The position numbers and the translations under genes were made by a program. Shown here piece after piece: positions 50,253 through 59,320 of a DNA stretch of 64,000 nucleotides. The stretch lies in the NCBI RefSeq assembly GCF_017569205.1, contig NZ_CP071870.1:1798001-1862000 (forward strand), given 5' to 3'. Numbering within the stretch: position 1 is the first letter of the stretch; each line of letters starts with the position of its first letter. A model generated the notes under the pieces. The model was not told where the DNA came from, did not search any database, and saw only the letters and a program-made list of their open reading frames with translations. This DNA comes from Propioniciclava sp. MC1595 (GTDB lineage Bacteria; Actinomycetota; Actinomycetes; Propionibacteriales; Propionibacteriaceae).

Positions 50253-50863
50253 CACTTCGCCAGACTCCGCAGGGCGGCGCGCATGAGCTCGCCGATCCCG
50301 ATGGTCTCGTCGGCCTCGCGCAGGTGGGCCACGCGGTCGACCGCGGCCGCGGCGTCCTTGCTGCCCCACCCGAGGGACTCCAGGCCCGAGGCCACCTGCT
50401 CGCGCCAGTCGCCGGGCTGCGGCAGCGAGGGGCGGTTCCCGCCGAGGTGGGGGGTCGCGCCGAGCGCGTTCACCTTGTCCTTCAGCTCGATGACCATCTT
50501 CTGCGCGCCCTTGGGGCCGATGCCGGGCACCCGGGTGAGGGCGGCGATGTCGCCCTGGCTGATCGCGGCGCGCAGGTCGTCGGGCGGCAGCACCGACACG
50601 ACCGCCTGCGCGATCTTGGGGCCGATGCCCGAGGCCGACTGCACCAGCTCGAACGCGTCGCGCTCGTCGGCGTCGGAGAAGCCGTACAGGGTCAGCGAGT
50701 CCTCCCGCACCACCAGCGAGGTGTGCAGCGTCGCGGACTCCCCCACCCGCACCGCGGCGACCGTCGCCGGGGTGCACAGCGCGCGCACCCCGAAGCCGCT
50801 CAGGTCGAGCACCACCCACGTGCCGCCGACGGCGGTCACGGTGCCCGTGAGTTGGGCGATCAT
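50252..50863 (-). CDS. ruvA: Holliday junction DNA-binding protein RuvA
   Basis: Tetrameric junction-binding protein that targets RuvB. The 203-residue product has the N-terminal OB domain ([20 protein letters not shown]), the two helix-hairpin-helix motifs [14 protein letters not shown] near 75 and [16 protein letters not shown] near 110, and a C-terminal RuvB-contacting domain. The ATG overlaps the ruvC stop (ATGA). Confidence 0.96.
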   Translation of the reverse strand: MIAQLTGTVTAVGGTWVVLDLSGFGVRALCTPATVAAVRVGESATLHTSLVVREDSLTLYGFSDADERDAFELVQSASGIGPKIAQAVVSVLPPDDLRAAISQGDIAALTRVPGIGPKGAQKMVIELKDKVNALGATPHLGGNRPSLPQPGDWREQVASGLESLGWGSKDAAAAVDRVAHLREADETIGIGELMRAALRSLAK

Positions 50864-51426
50864 GCCAGTCTCCTCTGCGCGGCCCGGGCGCGGGCCAGGG
50901 CCCGCCCCAGCGCCAGGTCGCGGCGCACCTGCGCCTCGTTGATGCGGGCGATGGCCGGCGCCCGCCACAGGTGGCAGATCGCCAGGGCCACCGCGTCGGC
51001 CGCGTCGGCGGGCCGGGGCGGGGCGTCCAGCTTCAGGATGCGCATGACCATCTGGCCGACCTGCGCCTTGTCGGCGCGACCGTTGCCGGTGATGGACGCC
51101 TTCACCTCGCTCGGCGTGTGCTGGGCCACGTTCAGCCCCGCCCGCGTGCCGACGAGCAGCACCACGCCGGACGCCTGGGCCGTGCCGATGATCGTGCTCA
51201 CGTCGCGGCGCGCGAAGACGCGCTCCACCGCGATGGCGTGGGGTCGGTACTCGGCCAGGTACTGCACCAGGCTGCGCTCGAGGCTGGCGAGGCGCTGCCC
51301 CGTCTCCATCTCGGCCGGGGTGCGGACCACGTCGGCCAGCAGGAGGGCCGGGGTGCGCCCGGGGTCGCCCTCGATGATCCCCACCCCACACCGGGTGAGG
51401 CCGGGGTCGATCCCGAGCACGCGCAT
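50860..51426 (-). CDS. ruvC: Holliday junction resolvase RuvC
   Basis: Cuts junctions symmetrically as part of the RuvABC complex. The 188-residue nuclease has its acidic residues in [11 protein letters not shown] near 5-15, AVERVF near 66, and [16 protein letters not shown] near 138-153. First gene of ruvCAB. GGAG lies 6 nt before the ATG. A LexA box overlaps the expected transcription start, so the operon is expected to be DNA-damage inducible. Confidence 0.97.
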   Translation of the reverse strand: MRVLGIDPGLTRCGVGIIEGDPGRTPALLLADVVRTPAEMETGQRLASLERSLVQYLAEYRPHAIAVERVFARRDVSTIIGTAQASGVVLLVGTRAGLNVAQHTPSEVKASITGNGRADKAQVGQMVMRILKLDAPPRPADAADAVALAICHLWRAPAIARINEAQVRRDLALGRALARARAAQRRLA

Positions 51427-51447
51427 GCCACTCCTGAGCCTGGAAGT

Positions 51448-51463
51448 CCGAACGTCTGTTCGG
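51448..51463 (-). promoter_or_regulatory. LexA (SOS) box of ruvCAB
   Basis: CCGAACAGACGTTCGG on the minus strand matches the actinobacterial LexA consensus CGAAC-N4-GTTCG. It lies directly after a TAGGAT -10 and before the ruvC ribosome site, an ideal place for repression. Confidence 0.85.
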
Positions 51464-51469
51464 ATCCTA
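51464..51469 (-). promoter_or_regulatory. -10 element of ruvCAB
   Basis: TAGGAT on the minus strand, directly abutting the LexA box. It gives a leader of roughly 30 nt with the GGAG ribosome site. Confidence 0.55.
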
Positions 51470-51472
51470 GCC

Positions 51473-52261
51473 TCAGGCGTCGAGCGACTCGAGGATTTCG
51501 TCCGGCACGTCCTCATTGCTGTACACGGCCTCGACGTCGTCGACGTCCTCGATCGCGTCCAGCAGCTTGAACAGCTTCTCGGCCGCCTCCTTGGAGTCGA
51601 CGGCCTGCTCGAACTGCGGGCGGAACTCGAGGTCGGCCGACTCGTAGTCGAGCCCGGCGTCCTGCACCGCCTTGCGCACGGCGACCAGGTTGGTCGGGTC
51701 GCACACGATCTTGAAGACGTCGCCCTCGTCGACGATGTCCTCGGGCTCGGCGTCGAGGGTGGCCTCGAGCAGGTCGTCCTCGGTGACGACCTTGTCGGCC
51801 GCCTTCTTGTCGGCCGCCGGCTGGGTCTTCTTGACCTCGACGACGCCCTTGCGGTCGAACACGCGCGCGACAGAGCCCATGTCGGCGACCGTGCCGCCGT
51901 TGCGGGTGATCGCGACCTTGACGTCGGACGCCGAGCGGTTGCGGTTGTCGGTCAGCACCTGGATCAGGATCGCCACGCCCGCGGCGCCGTACGCCTCGTA
52001 GGTGATCTCGTCGTAGGCGACGGCGTCGGCGCCCTCGCCCGAACCCCGCTTGACCGCGCGGTCGATGTTGTCGTTGGGGACCGAGTTCTTCTTCGCCTTC
52101 TGGATGGCGTCGTACAGGGTCGGGTTCCCGCCGGGGTCCCCACCGCCCATGCGCGCGGCGACCTCGATCTTCTTGATCAGGTTCGCGAACAGCTTGCCGC
52201 GCTTGGCGTCCAGTGCCGCCTTCTTGTGCTTCGTGGTGGCCCACTTGGAATGCCCTGCCAT
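51473..52261 (-). CDS. yebC: YebC/PmpR-family transcriptional regulator
   Basis: A 262-residue protein of the YebC family, starting [19 protein letters not shown]. The conserved middle [18 protein letters not shown] and [13 protein letters not shown] are present. Members bind DNA and some have been tied to translation of proline-rich stretches. The C-terminal half is strongly acidic and has an Ala/Lys/Asp insertion ([12 protein letters not shown]). AAGGAG at 5 nt precedes the ATG. It ends just upstream of the ruvC promoter; the yebC-ruvCAB order is widespread. Confidence 0.96.
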   Translation of the reverse strand: MAGHSKWATTKHKKAALDAKRGKLFANLIKKIEVAARMGGGDPGGNPTLYDAIQKAKKNSVPNDNIDRAVKRGSGEGADAVAYDEITYEAYGAAGVAILIQVLTDNRNRSASDVKVAITRNGGTVADMGSVARVFDRKGVVEVKKTQPAADKKAADKVVTEDDLLEATLDAEPEDIVDEGDVFKIVCDPTNLVAVRKAVQDAGLDYESADLEFRPQFEQAVDSKEAAEKLFKLLDAIEDVDDVEAVYSNEDVPDEILESLDA

Positions 52262-52300
52262 GGGTCTCCTTCGCCTCGTTCGTCCTCAGGTCCGTCGTCC

Positions 52301-52306
52301 ATCCTA
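52301..52306 (-). promoter_or_regulatory. Possible -10 element of yebC
   Basis: TAGGAT on the minus strand 39 nt upstream of the yebC ATG, the same hexamer as at ruvC. It leaves a leader long enough for the AAGGAG ribosome site. Confidence 0.4.
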
Positions 52307-52321
52307 TCGTGACCGGGCCGC

Positions 52322-52327
52322 TACCCT
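52322..52327 (+). promoter_or_regulatory. Possible -10 element of the MFS gene (leaderless)
   Basis: TACCCT ends 7 nt before the GTG at 52335. No ribosome site is present upstream of that GTG. Confidence 0.42.
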
Positions 52328-52334
52328 TCCGCAC

Positions 52335-53522
52335 GTGAGCGAGCGCCTGTGGACCCCGAGCTTCGTCGGGCTGTCGTTCGCCGGGTTCTTCAACTCGATG
52401 ATCTTTTACCTGCTCGTCCCGGCGATGGCCGGCCACGCGGTCGACTCCTTCGGCGCCACCCCGGTTGAGGCCGGGGCGCTGGCGTCCATCTTCTTCGTGG
52501 GCGCGCTGCTGGCGCGCCTGTTCGGCGGCTGGCTCACCGACCGGTTCGGCCCGCGCCACGTCGCCCTCGCCGCGTCAGCGTTCTACGTGGTCACGACCGC
52601 CGGATACCTCGTGGCGCCGGGGCTGTGGGTGATGATGGGCGTCCGCCTGCTCAACGGCATCGGCTTCGGCCTGCTGGGCTCGGCCCTCGTCGGCGGCGTG
52701 ATGATGACCCTGCCCGCCGGACGCCGCGCCGAGGGGGCCGGCTGGTTCTCGGCCGGCATCTCGATCGCCATCGGCGTCGGACCCTGGCTCGCGCTGACGC
52801 TGCTCGGCGTCGCCGGGATGCGGTGGGTCTTCGTCGCGGCCCTGGTGGCCGCGGTGCTGACGCTGGTGTTGCTGGTGGTCTTCCGCCGCGGCCTGCCGGG
52901 GCGGCCGGACGGGACCCTGGCCCTGCCGCCGTTCTCGCTGCGCACGCTGCTGGACTCCCGCGCCATGGGCATGGGCGTGGTGATCGGCCTGAGCGGGTTC
53001 GCCTACTCCTCCATCCTCGCCTTCCTCGACCCGGCCACCCGGGACACGCCCCTGGCCCCGGCCGCGGCGTGGTTCTTCCTCACCTACGCGCTCGTCGTGC
53101 TCGTCGCCCGGCCCGCCGCCGGACGGGCACAGGACCTCCTCGGCGAGGGCCGCGTGATCGCCCCCGCCCTGCTCGGCTTCGCGGTCGCGATGGGCGTGGT
53201 GGCCAGCGCGCAGGCGGGCTGGTGGCTGCTCGCCGGCGCCGCTGCGCTCGGCCTCACCTGGGGCACCATGACGACCGGGGGGCAGGCGGCCATCGTGAGC
53301 CGGGTGCCGCGCGACCGCACGGGCGCCGCCGTCGCCACGCACTTCTTCATGCTCGACGCAGGCACGGGCGTGGGCCCGATCCTGTTCGGGTTCTTGGTGC
53401 CGACGATCGGCTACCGCGGCGTCTTCTGGGTGGGGGCGGGCCTGGCGCTGCTCGCGCTCCCGGTCTACCTGCGCGACCTGTCCACACACCGCAGGCGGGG
53501 CGGCTCGGCACGCCACGGTTAG
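52335..53522 (+). CDS. MFS transporter
   Basis: A 395-residue major facilitator with 12 predicted helices. The loop 2-3 motif GGWLTDRFGPRHVALAAS near residue 56 is the MFS signature A. The proline/glycine-rich helix 5 (GISIAIGVGPWLALTLLG) resembles the antiporter motif C of drug-efflux pumps, so export of a small molecule is the best guess; the substrate is unknown. GTG start without a ribosome site. It ends 9 bp before the glycosyltransferase-like gene. Confidence 0.88.
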   Translation: MSERLWTPSFVGLSFAGFFNSMIFYLLVPAMAGHAVDSFGATPVEAGALASIFFVGALLARLFGGWLTDRFGPRHVALAASAFYVVTTAGYLVAPGLWVMMGVRLLNGIGFGLLGSALVGGVMMTLPAGRRAEGAGWFSAGISIAIGVGPWLALTLLGVAGMRWVFVAALVAAVLTLVLLVVFRRGLPGRPDGTLALPPFSLRTLLDSRAMGMGVVIGLSGFAYSSILAFLDPATRDTPLAPAAAWFFLTYALVVLVARPAAGRAQDLLGEGRVIAPALLGFAVAMGVVASAQAGWWLLAGAAALGLTWGTMTTGGQAAIVSRVPRDRTGAAVATHFFMLDAGTGVGPILFGFLVPTIGYRGVFWVGAGLALLALPVYLRDLSTHRRRGGSARHG

Positions 53523-53531
53523 AGTGACCGC

Positions 53532-54332
53532 GTGGCAGTGCACATCCTCTCCTCGCACACGCACCCGCGGCTGGCCTCCCCGGTCGACCACCAGTGCTAC
53601 GCCGGCCGGCACGGGTACGGGTACCTGTTCGACGTCACCCCGTACCCGGTGGCGAGCCCCTGCGACCAGAAGCTGCACGCCATCCTGCGCGCGCTCGACG
53701 GCATGCCCGACGACGATGTCCTCGTCTGGATCGACGACGACGCGTACTTCATGCAGCTCGACCGGCCGCTGGACGAGTGGTTCCCCGCCGGCGTCCTGGC
53801 CGGGCGGCGTTGGACACCCCGTTCGAGGACGTCCGCGCGTGGTGGGACGAGTCCGTGCACGGGAACGTCTGCATCGAGCACGGCGACCAGGAGCGCATCC
53901 TGTACCAGATCGACCGGCTCGGGCTCGTCGACCGGGTGACCTACCACCCCGCCGAGGCCTTCAACGCCCGCATTCACCAGTTCGCCGAGCGCCCAGACGA
54001 GCACTTCGTCTGCCACGCCGCCTCGCACCCCCACAAGCCGGACTTCCTCGCCGAGGTCCGGGGCCGGTTCGACCTCGACCCCTACCTCCTCCCGCCCGGG
54101 GCGGCATCCGGCGCCAACACTGCTGGCCTGTTCGCGAGCACCGACGGGCTGCTCGGTCCGCGAGAGGAACCCCGGCCCGACCCAGACCCCGAGCCGGAGC
54201 CCGAGCCGCGTCGGCTCTCGCCCCTGCGGCGCGTGCGCGGCTGGCTGGGCTCGCTGCTCGCCGTCGCCCTGGTCACCACGGGGCTGCTGGTCCCGGCCAC
54301 CCCGGCCGCCTCGAGCGGCCCCCTCCCCGGGC
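53532..54332 (+). pseudogene. Glycosyltransferase-like gene with a frameshift (GT34-like)
   Basis: Two reading frames must be joined to give a sensible protein. From GTG 53532 the first frame codes MAVHILSSHTHPRLAS through VLVWIDDDAYFMQLDRPLDEW (a D-D-D motif like that of galactosyltransferases of the GMA12/MNN10 type) to about 53809. Homology then continues one base off, from LDTPFEDVRAWWDES, through HGDQERILYQIDRLGLV, to FVCHAASHPHKPDFLAEV near 54060. The shift equals a 1-base deletion near GGGCGGCGTTGG (53803-53813). The second frame then runs on through an acidic-proline linker (DPDPEPEPEPRR) and a hydrophobic segment LLAVALVTTGLLVPATPAAS. It may be a true pseudogene or a sequencing error. 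Confidence 0.62.
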
Positions 54333-54350
54333 ACCAGCACCGCACCGGCG

Positions 54351-55109
54351 GTGTACCCCAGCCCGGCGTCCACGATCACGCCCCAGATGGAGGCGGTCTA
54401 CGCGCGGATGCGCACCCTGACCCTGGCCCGCACGGGGTCCAGCACGTCGATGATCCTGGCCGGGCCGAACGGCACGTTCCACAAGACGTTCGGCAAGCTG
54501 GCGATGGTCTGGACGCCGGCCCGCGGCGCCACGCTGGCCCACTGGGTGCCCCGAGGGACCACGCCGACCCTCCTGCCGGCCTTCCGTGACGTGCCCCCGG
54601 GCACGGGCTTCGAGGGCGAGATCGAGTGGATGCGCGCGATGAGGATCAGCGAGGGCTGGTCCGACAACACCTACCGCCCGGTGCAACCAGTCCAGCGCAA
54701 CGCGATGGCGGCCTTCCTGTACCGCGCCGCGGGATCGCCGGCGTTCACCGCCCCGACCCGGGCCTCCTTCACCGACGTCCCGGTCGGCGCGCCCTTCTTC
54801 CGCGAGATCGAGTGGATGAAGGCAGCCGGCATCACCACCGGGTACCGGGACAACACCTTCCGGCCGTACGACCCGATCAACCGCGACGCCATGGCCGCCT
54901 TCCTGTACCGCGCGTCCGGATCGCCGGCGTTCACCCCGCCGACGCGGGCCCGGTTCAGCGACGTGCCGGTCGGCACGGCGTTCCGCACCGAGATCGAGTG
55001 GCTCGCCTCGACGGGCACCACGACGGGCTACGCCGACGGGACCTACCGGCCGCTGAGCCCGGTCAACCGCGACGCGATGGCCGCGTTCCTGTACCGGCGG
55101 GCCGGCTGA
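54351..55109 (+). CDS. SLH-repeat surface protein, 5' end out of frame
   Basis: Three tandem SLH-like repeats of about 55-60 residues, each with a F-x-D-V-P start, EIEWM or EIEWL, a GY.D.T.RP core and an AMAAFLYR end. Such modules anchor proteins to wall polymers. An N-terminal region (about 80 residues) of unknown type precedes them. The likely secretion signal (RGWLGSLLAVALVTTGLLVPATPAAS) is just upstream but in another frame; a 1-base insertion in the C/G run at about 54320-54331 would explain this. The coordinates give only the visible open part from a GTG. Combined with the upstream shift, a single 525-codon frame from 53532 would be restored. It ends 1 bp from hisA. Confidence 0.7.
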   Translation: MYPSPASTITPQMEAVYARMRTLTLARTGSSTSMILAGPNGTFHKTFGKLAMVWTPARGATLAHWVPRGTTPTLLPAFRDVPPGTGFEGEIEWMRAMRISEGWSDNTYRPVQPVQRNAMAAFLYRAAGSPAFTAPTRASFTDVPVGAPFFREIEWMKAAGITTGYRDNTFRPYDPINRDAMAAFLYRASGSPAFTPPTRARFSDVPVGTAFRTEIEWLASTGTTTGYADGTYRPLSPVNRDAMAAFLYRRAG

Positions 55110-55110
55110 G

Positions 55111-55842
55111 TCAGCCCTCGCGGGCCACGCGCAGGGCGTCGGTGAGCGTGAAGTTGCCCACGTAGAGCGCCGTGCCGATGATCGCGCCGGTCACGCCCAG
55201 GGGCACGAGCTCGCGCAGGGCGCGCAGGTCGTCGAGCTGGGCGATGCCGCCGGAGGCGATGACCTCGGCGTCGGTGCGCGCGGCCACGTCCCTGAGCAGT
55301 TGGAGGTTGGGGCCGGTCAGCATGCCGTCGGACTTCACGTCGGTCACGACGAACGTGCGGCACCCCGCCGCCGAGAGCCGGTCGACGGCCTCGCGCCAGT
55401 CGCCGCCCTCACGCACCCACCCGCGGGCGGCGAGCTGGGTGCCCTTGACGTCGATGGCGATGCCGATGCGCTCGCCGTGCTCGGCGATGGCCTTCTCGCA
55501 CCAGTCGGGGTTCTCCAGGGCGGCGGTGCCCAGGTTCACCCGCGCGCAGCCGGTCGCGAGCGCGCGCTCGAGCGCGGCGTCGTCGCGCAGGCCGCCGGAC
55601 AGCTCGACCTTCAGGTCCATCGCCTCTGTGATCTCGGCGATGACGTCGGCGTTCGAACCGCGCCCGAAGGCGGCGTCCAGATCGACCAGGTGCAGCCACT
55701 CGGCGCCGGCCTCCTGCCAGCGGCGGGCCGCGGCGAGCGGGTCGCCGAATACCTTCTCGGACCCGGCGATGCCCTGTGACAGCTGGACGGCCTGGCCGCC
55801 CTGCACGTCGACGGCGGGGAGGAGGTAGAGCGCGTCAGTCAC
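55111..55842 (-). CDS. hisA: HisA/PriA-type phosphoribosyl isomerase
   Basis: A TIM-barrel isomerase of 243 residues acting on ProFAR in histidine synthesis. In many actinobacteria this protein (PriA) also does the TrpF step. The catalytic Asp residues are in [13 protein letters not shown] near residue 11 and [11 protein letters not shown] near 170, with phosphate loops ELSGGLRDD near 79 and [12 protein letters not shown] near 196. Whether it is bifunctional depends on whether trpF exists elsewhere. The GTG start has TAACCT at 7 nt, giving a likely separate promoter. hisF does not follow it, unlike in many relatives. Confidence 0.93.
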   Translation of the reverse strand: MTDALYLLPAVDVQGGQAVQLSQGIAGSEKVFGDPLAAARRWQEAGAEWLHLVDLDAAFGRGSNADVIAEITEAMDLKVELSGGLRDDAALERALATGCARVNLGTAALENPDWCEKAIAEHGERIGIAIDVKGTQLAARGWVREGGDWREAVDRLSAAGCRTFVVTDVKSDGMLTGPNLQLLRDVAARTDAEVIASGGIAQLDDLRALRELVPLGVTGAIIGTALYVGNFTLTDALRVAREG

Positions 55843-55849
55843 GCAGGCG

Positions 55850-55855
55850 AGGTTA
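55850..55855 (-). promoter_or_regulatory. Possible -10 element of hisA (leaderless)
   Basis: TAACCT on the minus strand ends 7 nt before the hisA GTG. Its TAA is also the stop codon of the S41-type gene, which weakens it. Confidence 0.35.
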
Positions 55856-57004
55856 GCCCAGGCTGGGTGGAACCGACGAGGCATCCCACCGCCATGCCGC
55901 GACCAGCTCTGCGGCAGGCAGGGTCACGTCGAGTTCGACGTCGACGGGGAAGCCCTGCATCTCGACGGGGAATCCGTAGTCGTTGTGCTTGGTCGCCAGG
56001 GTCACCACGGCCCCGGTGTTGGGCAGCACGTAGGGGGCGATGTTCCCGTACTCGATGCATCCCTTGCCCGGGGCTCCCGCCAGGCGTGCGCCGAGCAGGT
56101 GCTTGAGGATCCAGGCGCCCGACTCCCCCGACGAGCCGGTGCGTGCGTCGGTGAGCACCAGCATCCGGCCCCGCCAGGGCACGGGACCCACCGGCACGTG
56201 GGCAGGTGCCACGTCAACAACCTTGAGGACGTCGGCGGGACCGGGCGTGTGCCGGTGCTTCGCGAGTTCGGGGGGCAGACCTCCCGGCCCGTGCCGGGAC
56301 TCCTCGATCGCCGCCCAGTTCCAGGCGTTGGGGACGAAGCCACCGATGCGCCACTCCCGGGCGGTTTCGGGGTAGTTGATGGCCTCCGGGACCCCCTGGG
56401 CGGCCCACGCGAGCACGAAGCTGTCGTCGCCGCCGGTGTTGCCCCGCAGGTCGACGACGATGCGGTCGTGACGGAAGTGGGCGGGAGCCTCCTCCACGAA
56501 GCGGCTCAGATCGGCCAGATCCTTCGCCGACCCCGCCAGCCGGGCGAGACGAACCCACAGCACCCCGTCATCGGAGGAGACCTGCACCGCGGGTTCGCCC
56601 GCAGGGAATGCGGCCGCGGGGTCGTCAGCACGGATCACGCTCGGGCCGGCCCCGGTGGCCTGGACGTGCCGGTCCCCGGTCAGGGAGCGGAGGTCGTCCA
56701 CGAGGGTGCCCCACGCGTCTCCGAAGGTGGCCCGCCGCTCGCGCCGGCAGCGCTCCGCGGCGGCATGGATCGCCGCAAGTGCCGGGCCGGCTGCGACCCG
56801 GCCTGTGGCGATGCCGAAGTGCCGCTCCTGGAGCAGGAGGGCGAGCACGCCGAGGTCGTCGCTGAAGGCGTCAGGGTCGACCGGTGTGTCCGCGGTGGAC
56901 GCGAGCGCTGCGTCCACCCGCTCGGCCAGGTGCGGATGATCGGGGTCGAGCAGCCACGCAACACCCGACCTCGCGGGCGGGAGGTACAGGCCGTCGGCGC
57001 TCAT
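55853..57004 (-). CDS. S41-family peptidase-like protein
   Basis: A 383-residue protein with the S41 (C-terminal processing protease/tricorn) catalytic core. The segment [15 protein letters not shown] near 203 and [21 protein letters not shown] near 310 match the family, with the putative nucleophile Ser in GSSGES. There is no signal peptide or PDZ domain visible, so it is probably cytoplasmic or uses another route. It is placed between hisH and hisA, coupled to hisH by ATGA. No link between S41 enzymes and histidine synthesis is known to me; it seems a hitch-hiking gene or an insertion. Confidence 0.82.
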   Translation of the reverse strand: MSADGLYLPPARSGVAWLLDPDHPHLAERVDAALASTADTPVDPDAFSDDLGVLALLLQERHFGIATGRVAAGPALAAIHAAAERCRRERRATFGDAWGTLVDDLRSLTGDRHVQATGAGPSVIRADDPAAAFPAGEPAVQVSSDDGVLWVRLARLAGSAKDLADLSRFVEEAPAHFRHDRIVVDLRGNTGGDDSFVLAWAAQGVPEAINYPETAREWRIGGFVPNAWNWAAIEESRHGPGGLPPELAKHRHTPGPADVLKVVDVAPAHVPVGPVPWRGRMLVLTDARTGSSGESGAWILKHLLGARLAGAPGKGCIEYGNIAPYVLPNTGAVVTLATKHNDYGFPVEMQGFPVDVELDVTLPAAELVAAWRWDASSVPPSLG

Positions 57005-57618
57005 CGGAGGGCGGCCACCCAGGTGCGCAGCAGGCGGGCTCCGGCGTCGCCGGACTTCTCGGGGTGGAACTGCGTGGACGCCAGCGCCCCGGCCTCGACC
57101 GCGGCGACGAAGCGGTCGCCCTCGTGCTCGGCCCAGGTCACGGCGACACCCTCCGCCTCGGGCAGCGCCCGGGCCGCGTACGAGTGCACGAAGTAGAACC
57201 GCTCGTCCTCGACGCCGGCGAACAGCGCCGACCCGGCCGGGACATCAACCGTGTTCCAGCCCATGTGGGGCAGGCGGCGGGCGGCCAGCCCCTCCACCAC
57301 GCCGGGCAGGACGCCGACGCCGGCGGTCTCCACCCCGTGCTCCGAGCCCAGCCCGAACATCACCTGGTGGCCGACGCAGATGCCGAGCACGCGGCGTCCG
57401 GACGCCAACCGCTCGCGGATGATCCGGGGCCCGTCGACCGCCTCGAGGCCCGCCATGCACGCCGCGAAGGCGCCCACGCCGGGGACGACGAGCCCGTCGG
57501 CGGCCACGGCCGCGGCGGGGTCGGCGGTGAGGACCACCTCGGCGCCCGTCACCGCGAGGGCGCGCGTGACCGAGTGCAGGTTGCCCGAGCCGTAGTCGAG
57601 CACCGCGACCAGGGTCAC
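57001..57618 (-). CDS. hisH: Imidazole glycerol phosphate synthase, glutaminase subunit
   Basis: Supplies ammonia to HisF. The 205-residue class I amidotransferase has the nucleophile Cys in [12 protein letters not shown] near 80 and the His-Glu pair in TQFHPEKSG near 185. The GTG start overlaps the hisB stop (GTGA). Its partner hisF is not in the window. Confidence 0.96.
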   Translation of the reverse strand: MTLVAVLDYGSGNLHSVTRALAVTGAEVVLTADPAAAVAADGLVVPGVGAFAACMAGLEAVDGPRIIRERLASGRRVLGICVGHQVMFGLGSEHGVETAGVGVLPGVVEGLAARRLPHMGWNTVDVPAGSALFAGVEDERFYFVHSYAARALPEAEGVAVTWAEHEGDRFVAAVEAGALASTQFHPEKSGDAGARLLRTWVAALR

Positions 57619-58226
57619 AGGGCGCCCTTGGTCGAGGGGATGACGCCCTCGATGCGTGCGTCGGGCTCGACGGCCGTGCGCAGCGCACGGGCCAGCGCCT
57701 TGAACTGGGCCTCGACGATGTGGTGCGGGTCGCGCCCGCGGACCAGGTCGAGGTGCACGCACAGCCCCGCGTTCAGGGCGAGGGACTCGACCACGTGGTA
57801 CGTCATCGACCCCTGGTACGGCACACCGGAGCCGCCGATGCGCGCGTACACCTGCGCGTCGGGCTCGCCGGTGCACACCACGTACGGGCGGCCGGCCACG
57901 TCGACCACGCAGCGGGCGAGGGCCTCGTCCAGCGGCACCAGGGCATCGCCGAAGCGCTTGATGCCCTTCTTGTCACCGAGCGCCTCGCGCAGGGCCTGGC
58001 CCAGCACGATCGCGGTGTCCTCGACCACGTGGTGGCCGTCGATGTGCACGTCGCCGGTGGCCTCGACGGTGATGTCGATCAGGGAGTGCTTCGCCAGCGC
58101 GGTCAGCATGTGGTCGTAGAACCCGACCCCGGTGCTGACGTTCGCCACACCGGTGCCGTCGAGGTTCACCTCGACGACGATCTGGCTCTCGCTGGTCGAC
58201 CGCTCCGCGCGTGCCGTGCGTGCCAT
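57615..58226 (-). CDS. hisB: Imidazoleglycerol-phosphate dehydratase
   Basis: A 203-residue single-function HisB (no phosphatase domain). The two metal-binding segments are seen: [14 protein letters not shown] near 40 and [19 protein letters not shown] near 64, with the mirror-image copy [12 protein letters not shown] near 145 and [17 protein letters not shown] near 168. The ATG overlaps the hisC stop by 1 bp. Confidence 0.97.
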   Translation of the reverse strand: MARTARAERSTSESQIVVEVNLDGTGVANVSTGVGFYDHMLTALAKHSLIDITVEATGDVHIDGHHVVEDTAIVLGQALREALGDKKGIKRFGDALVPLDEALARCVVDVAGRPYVVCTGEPDAQVYARIGGSGVPYQGSMTYHVVESLALNAGLCVHLDLVRGRDPHHIVEAQFKALARALRTAVEPDARIEGVIPSTKGAL

Positions 58227-59320
58227 CACTCCCCCATCCTCGGCGCGTCCACGCGCGCCAACGCGGCGTAGAACGCCTCCATCTCTTCGGGCGTCCCCGC
58301 GCTGACGCGCAGGTACCCGGCCGGGCCAGTCTCCCGGACGAGGACGCCCTGGTCCAACAGTTGCTGCCACGCGAGGTGGCGGTCGGCCCACCGGCCGACG
58401 AGCGCGAAGTTCGCGTCCGAGTCGACGACCACGAAGCCCATCGCCGGCGCGCGGCGCAGCAGCTCGTCACGGGCCGCCCGCAGGTCGTCGACGCGGGCGA
58501 GCATCTCGTCGGCGTGGCGCAGGGCGACCGAGGCCACCGCCTGCGTCTGCGCCGACAGGTGGTAGGGCAGGCGGACGATGCGGCAGGCGTCCACGATCGC
58601 GGGGGCCGCGGCCAGGTAGCCCAGCCGGCCGCCCGCGAAGGCGAAGGCCTTGCTCATCGTGCGGCTCACCACGAGGTTGCCGTGCTCGCCCAGCAGGGTG
58701 AGGGCGGTCCGGCCCGGCTCGCGGGCGAACTCCTGGTAGGCCTCGTCGACCACCACGATCGCGTCGGTGCCGGCCAGCACCTCGGCCACCACCTCGAGCG
58801 GGGTCGTGGTGCCGGTCGGGTTGTTGGGCGTGGTGATGAGCACGACCGAGGGCTGGTGCTGGGCGATCGCGTCGAGCACCAGCCCGGCGTCGAGGCCGAA
58901 GTCGTCGCGGCGCGCCACCGTCACGTAGTCGGTGTGCGTGTTGCGGGCGTACTCGGGGTACATCGAGTAGGTGGGGGTGAAGCTCAGCACACGGCGTCCG
59001 GGACCGCCGAAGGCGCCCAGCACGTGCGTCATCACCTCGTTCGAGCCGTTGGCGGCCCACACGTTCCCGATCTCGAGCCCGTGGCCGAGGTAGGCAGCCA
59101 GCAGCCCACGCAGCTCGGACGCCTCGCGGTCGGGGTAGCGGTGGTAGGCCGCCACCCGGATCGCCTCGGCCATCTCGGCCAGGGTGGCCTCCGACGGTGG
59201 GTACGGGTTCTCGTTGACGTTCAGGCACACCGGCACGTCGAGCTGGGGGGCGCCGTAGGGCTCCTCCCCCACCAGCTCGGGGCGCAGCGGCAGGTCGTCC
59301 AGCGACGGGTTCGGCCTCAC
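58226..59320 (-). CDS. hisC: Histidinol-phosphate aminotransferase
   Basis: A fold type I PLP enzyme of 364 residues. [15 protein letters not shown] near 36, the cofactor contacts in AANGSNEVM near 87, [11 protein letters not shown] near 167 and the lysine in [18 protein letters not shown] near 230 are all present. The GTG start overlaps the hisD stop (GTGA). Confidence 0.96.
   Translation of the reverse strand: MRPNPSLDDLPLRPELVGEEPYGAPQLDVPVCLNVNENPYPPSEATLAEMAEAIRVAAYHRYPDREASELRGLLAAYLGHGLEIGNVWAANGSNEVMTHVLGAFGGPGRRVLSFTPTYSMYPEYARNTHTDYVTVARRDDFGLDAGLVLDAIAQHQPSVVLITTPNNPTGTTTPLEVVAEVLAGTDAIVVVDEAYQEFAREPGRTALTLLGEHGNLVVSRTMSKAFAFAGGRLGYLAAAPAIVDACRIVRLPYHLSAQTQAVASVALRHADEMLARVDDLRAARDELLRRAPAMGFVVVDSDANFALVGRWADRHLAWQQLLDQGVLVRETGPAGYLRVSAGTPEEMEAFYAALARVDAPRMGE

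Noticed and set aside
53803-53813. Programmed -1 frameshift in the glycosyltransferase-like gene
   Set aside because: There is no slippery heptamer of the X XXY YYZ type and no obvious downstream pseudoknot. A deletion or read error is simpler.
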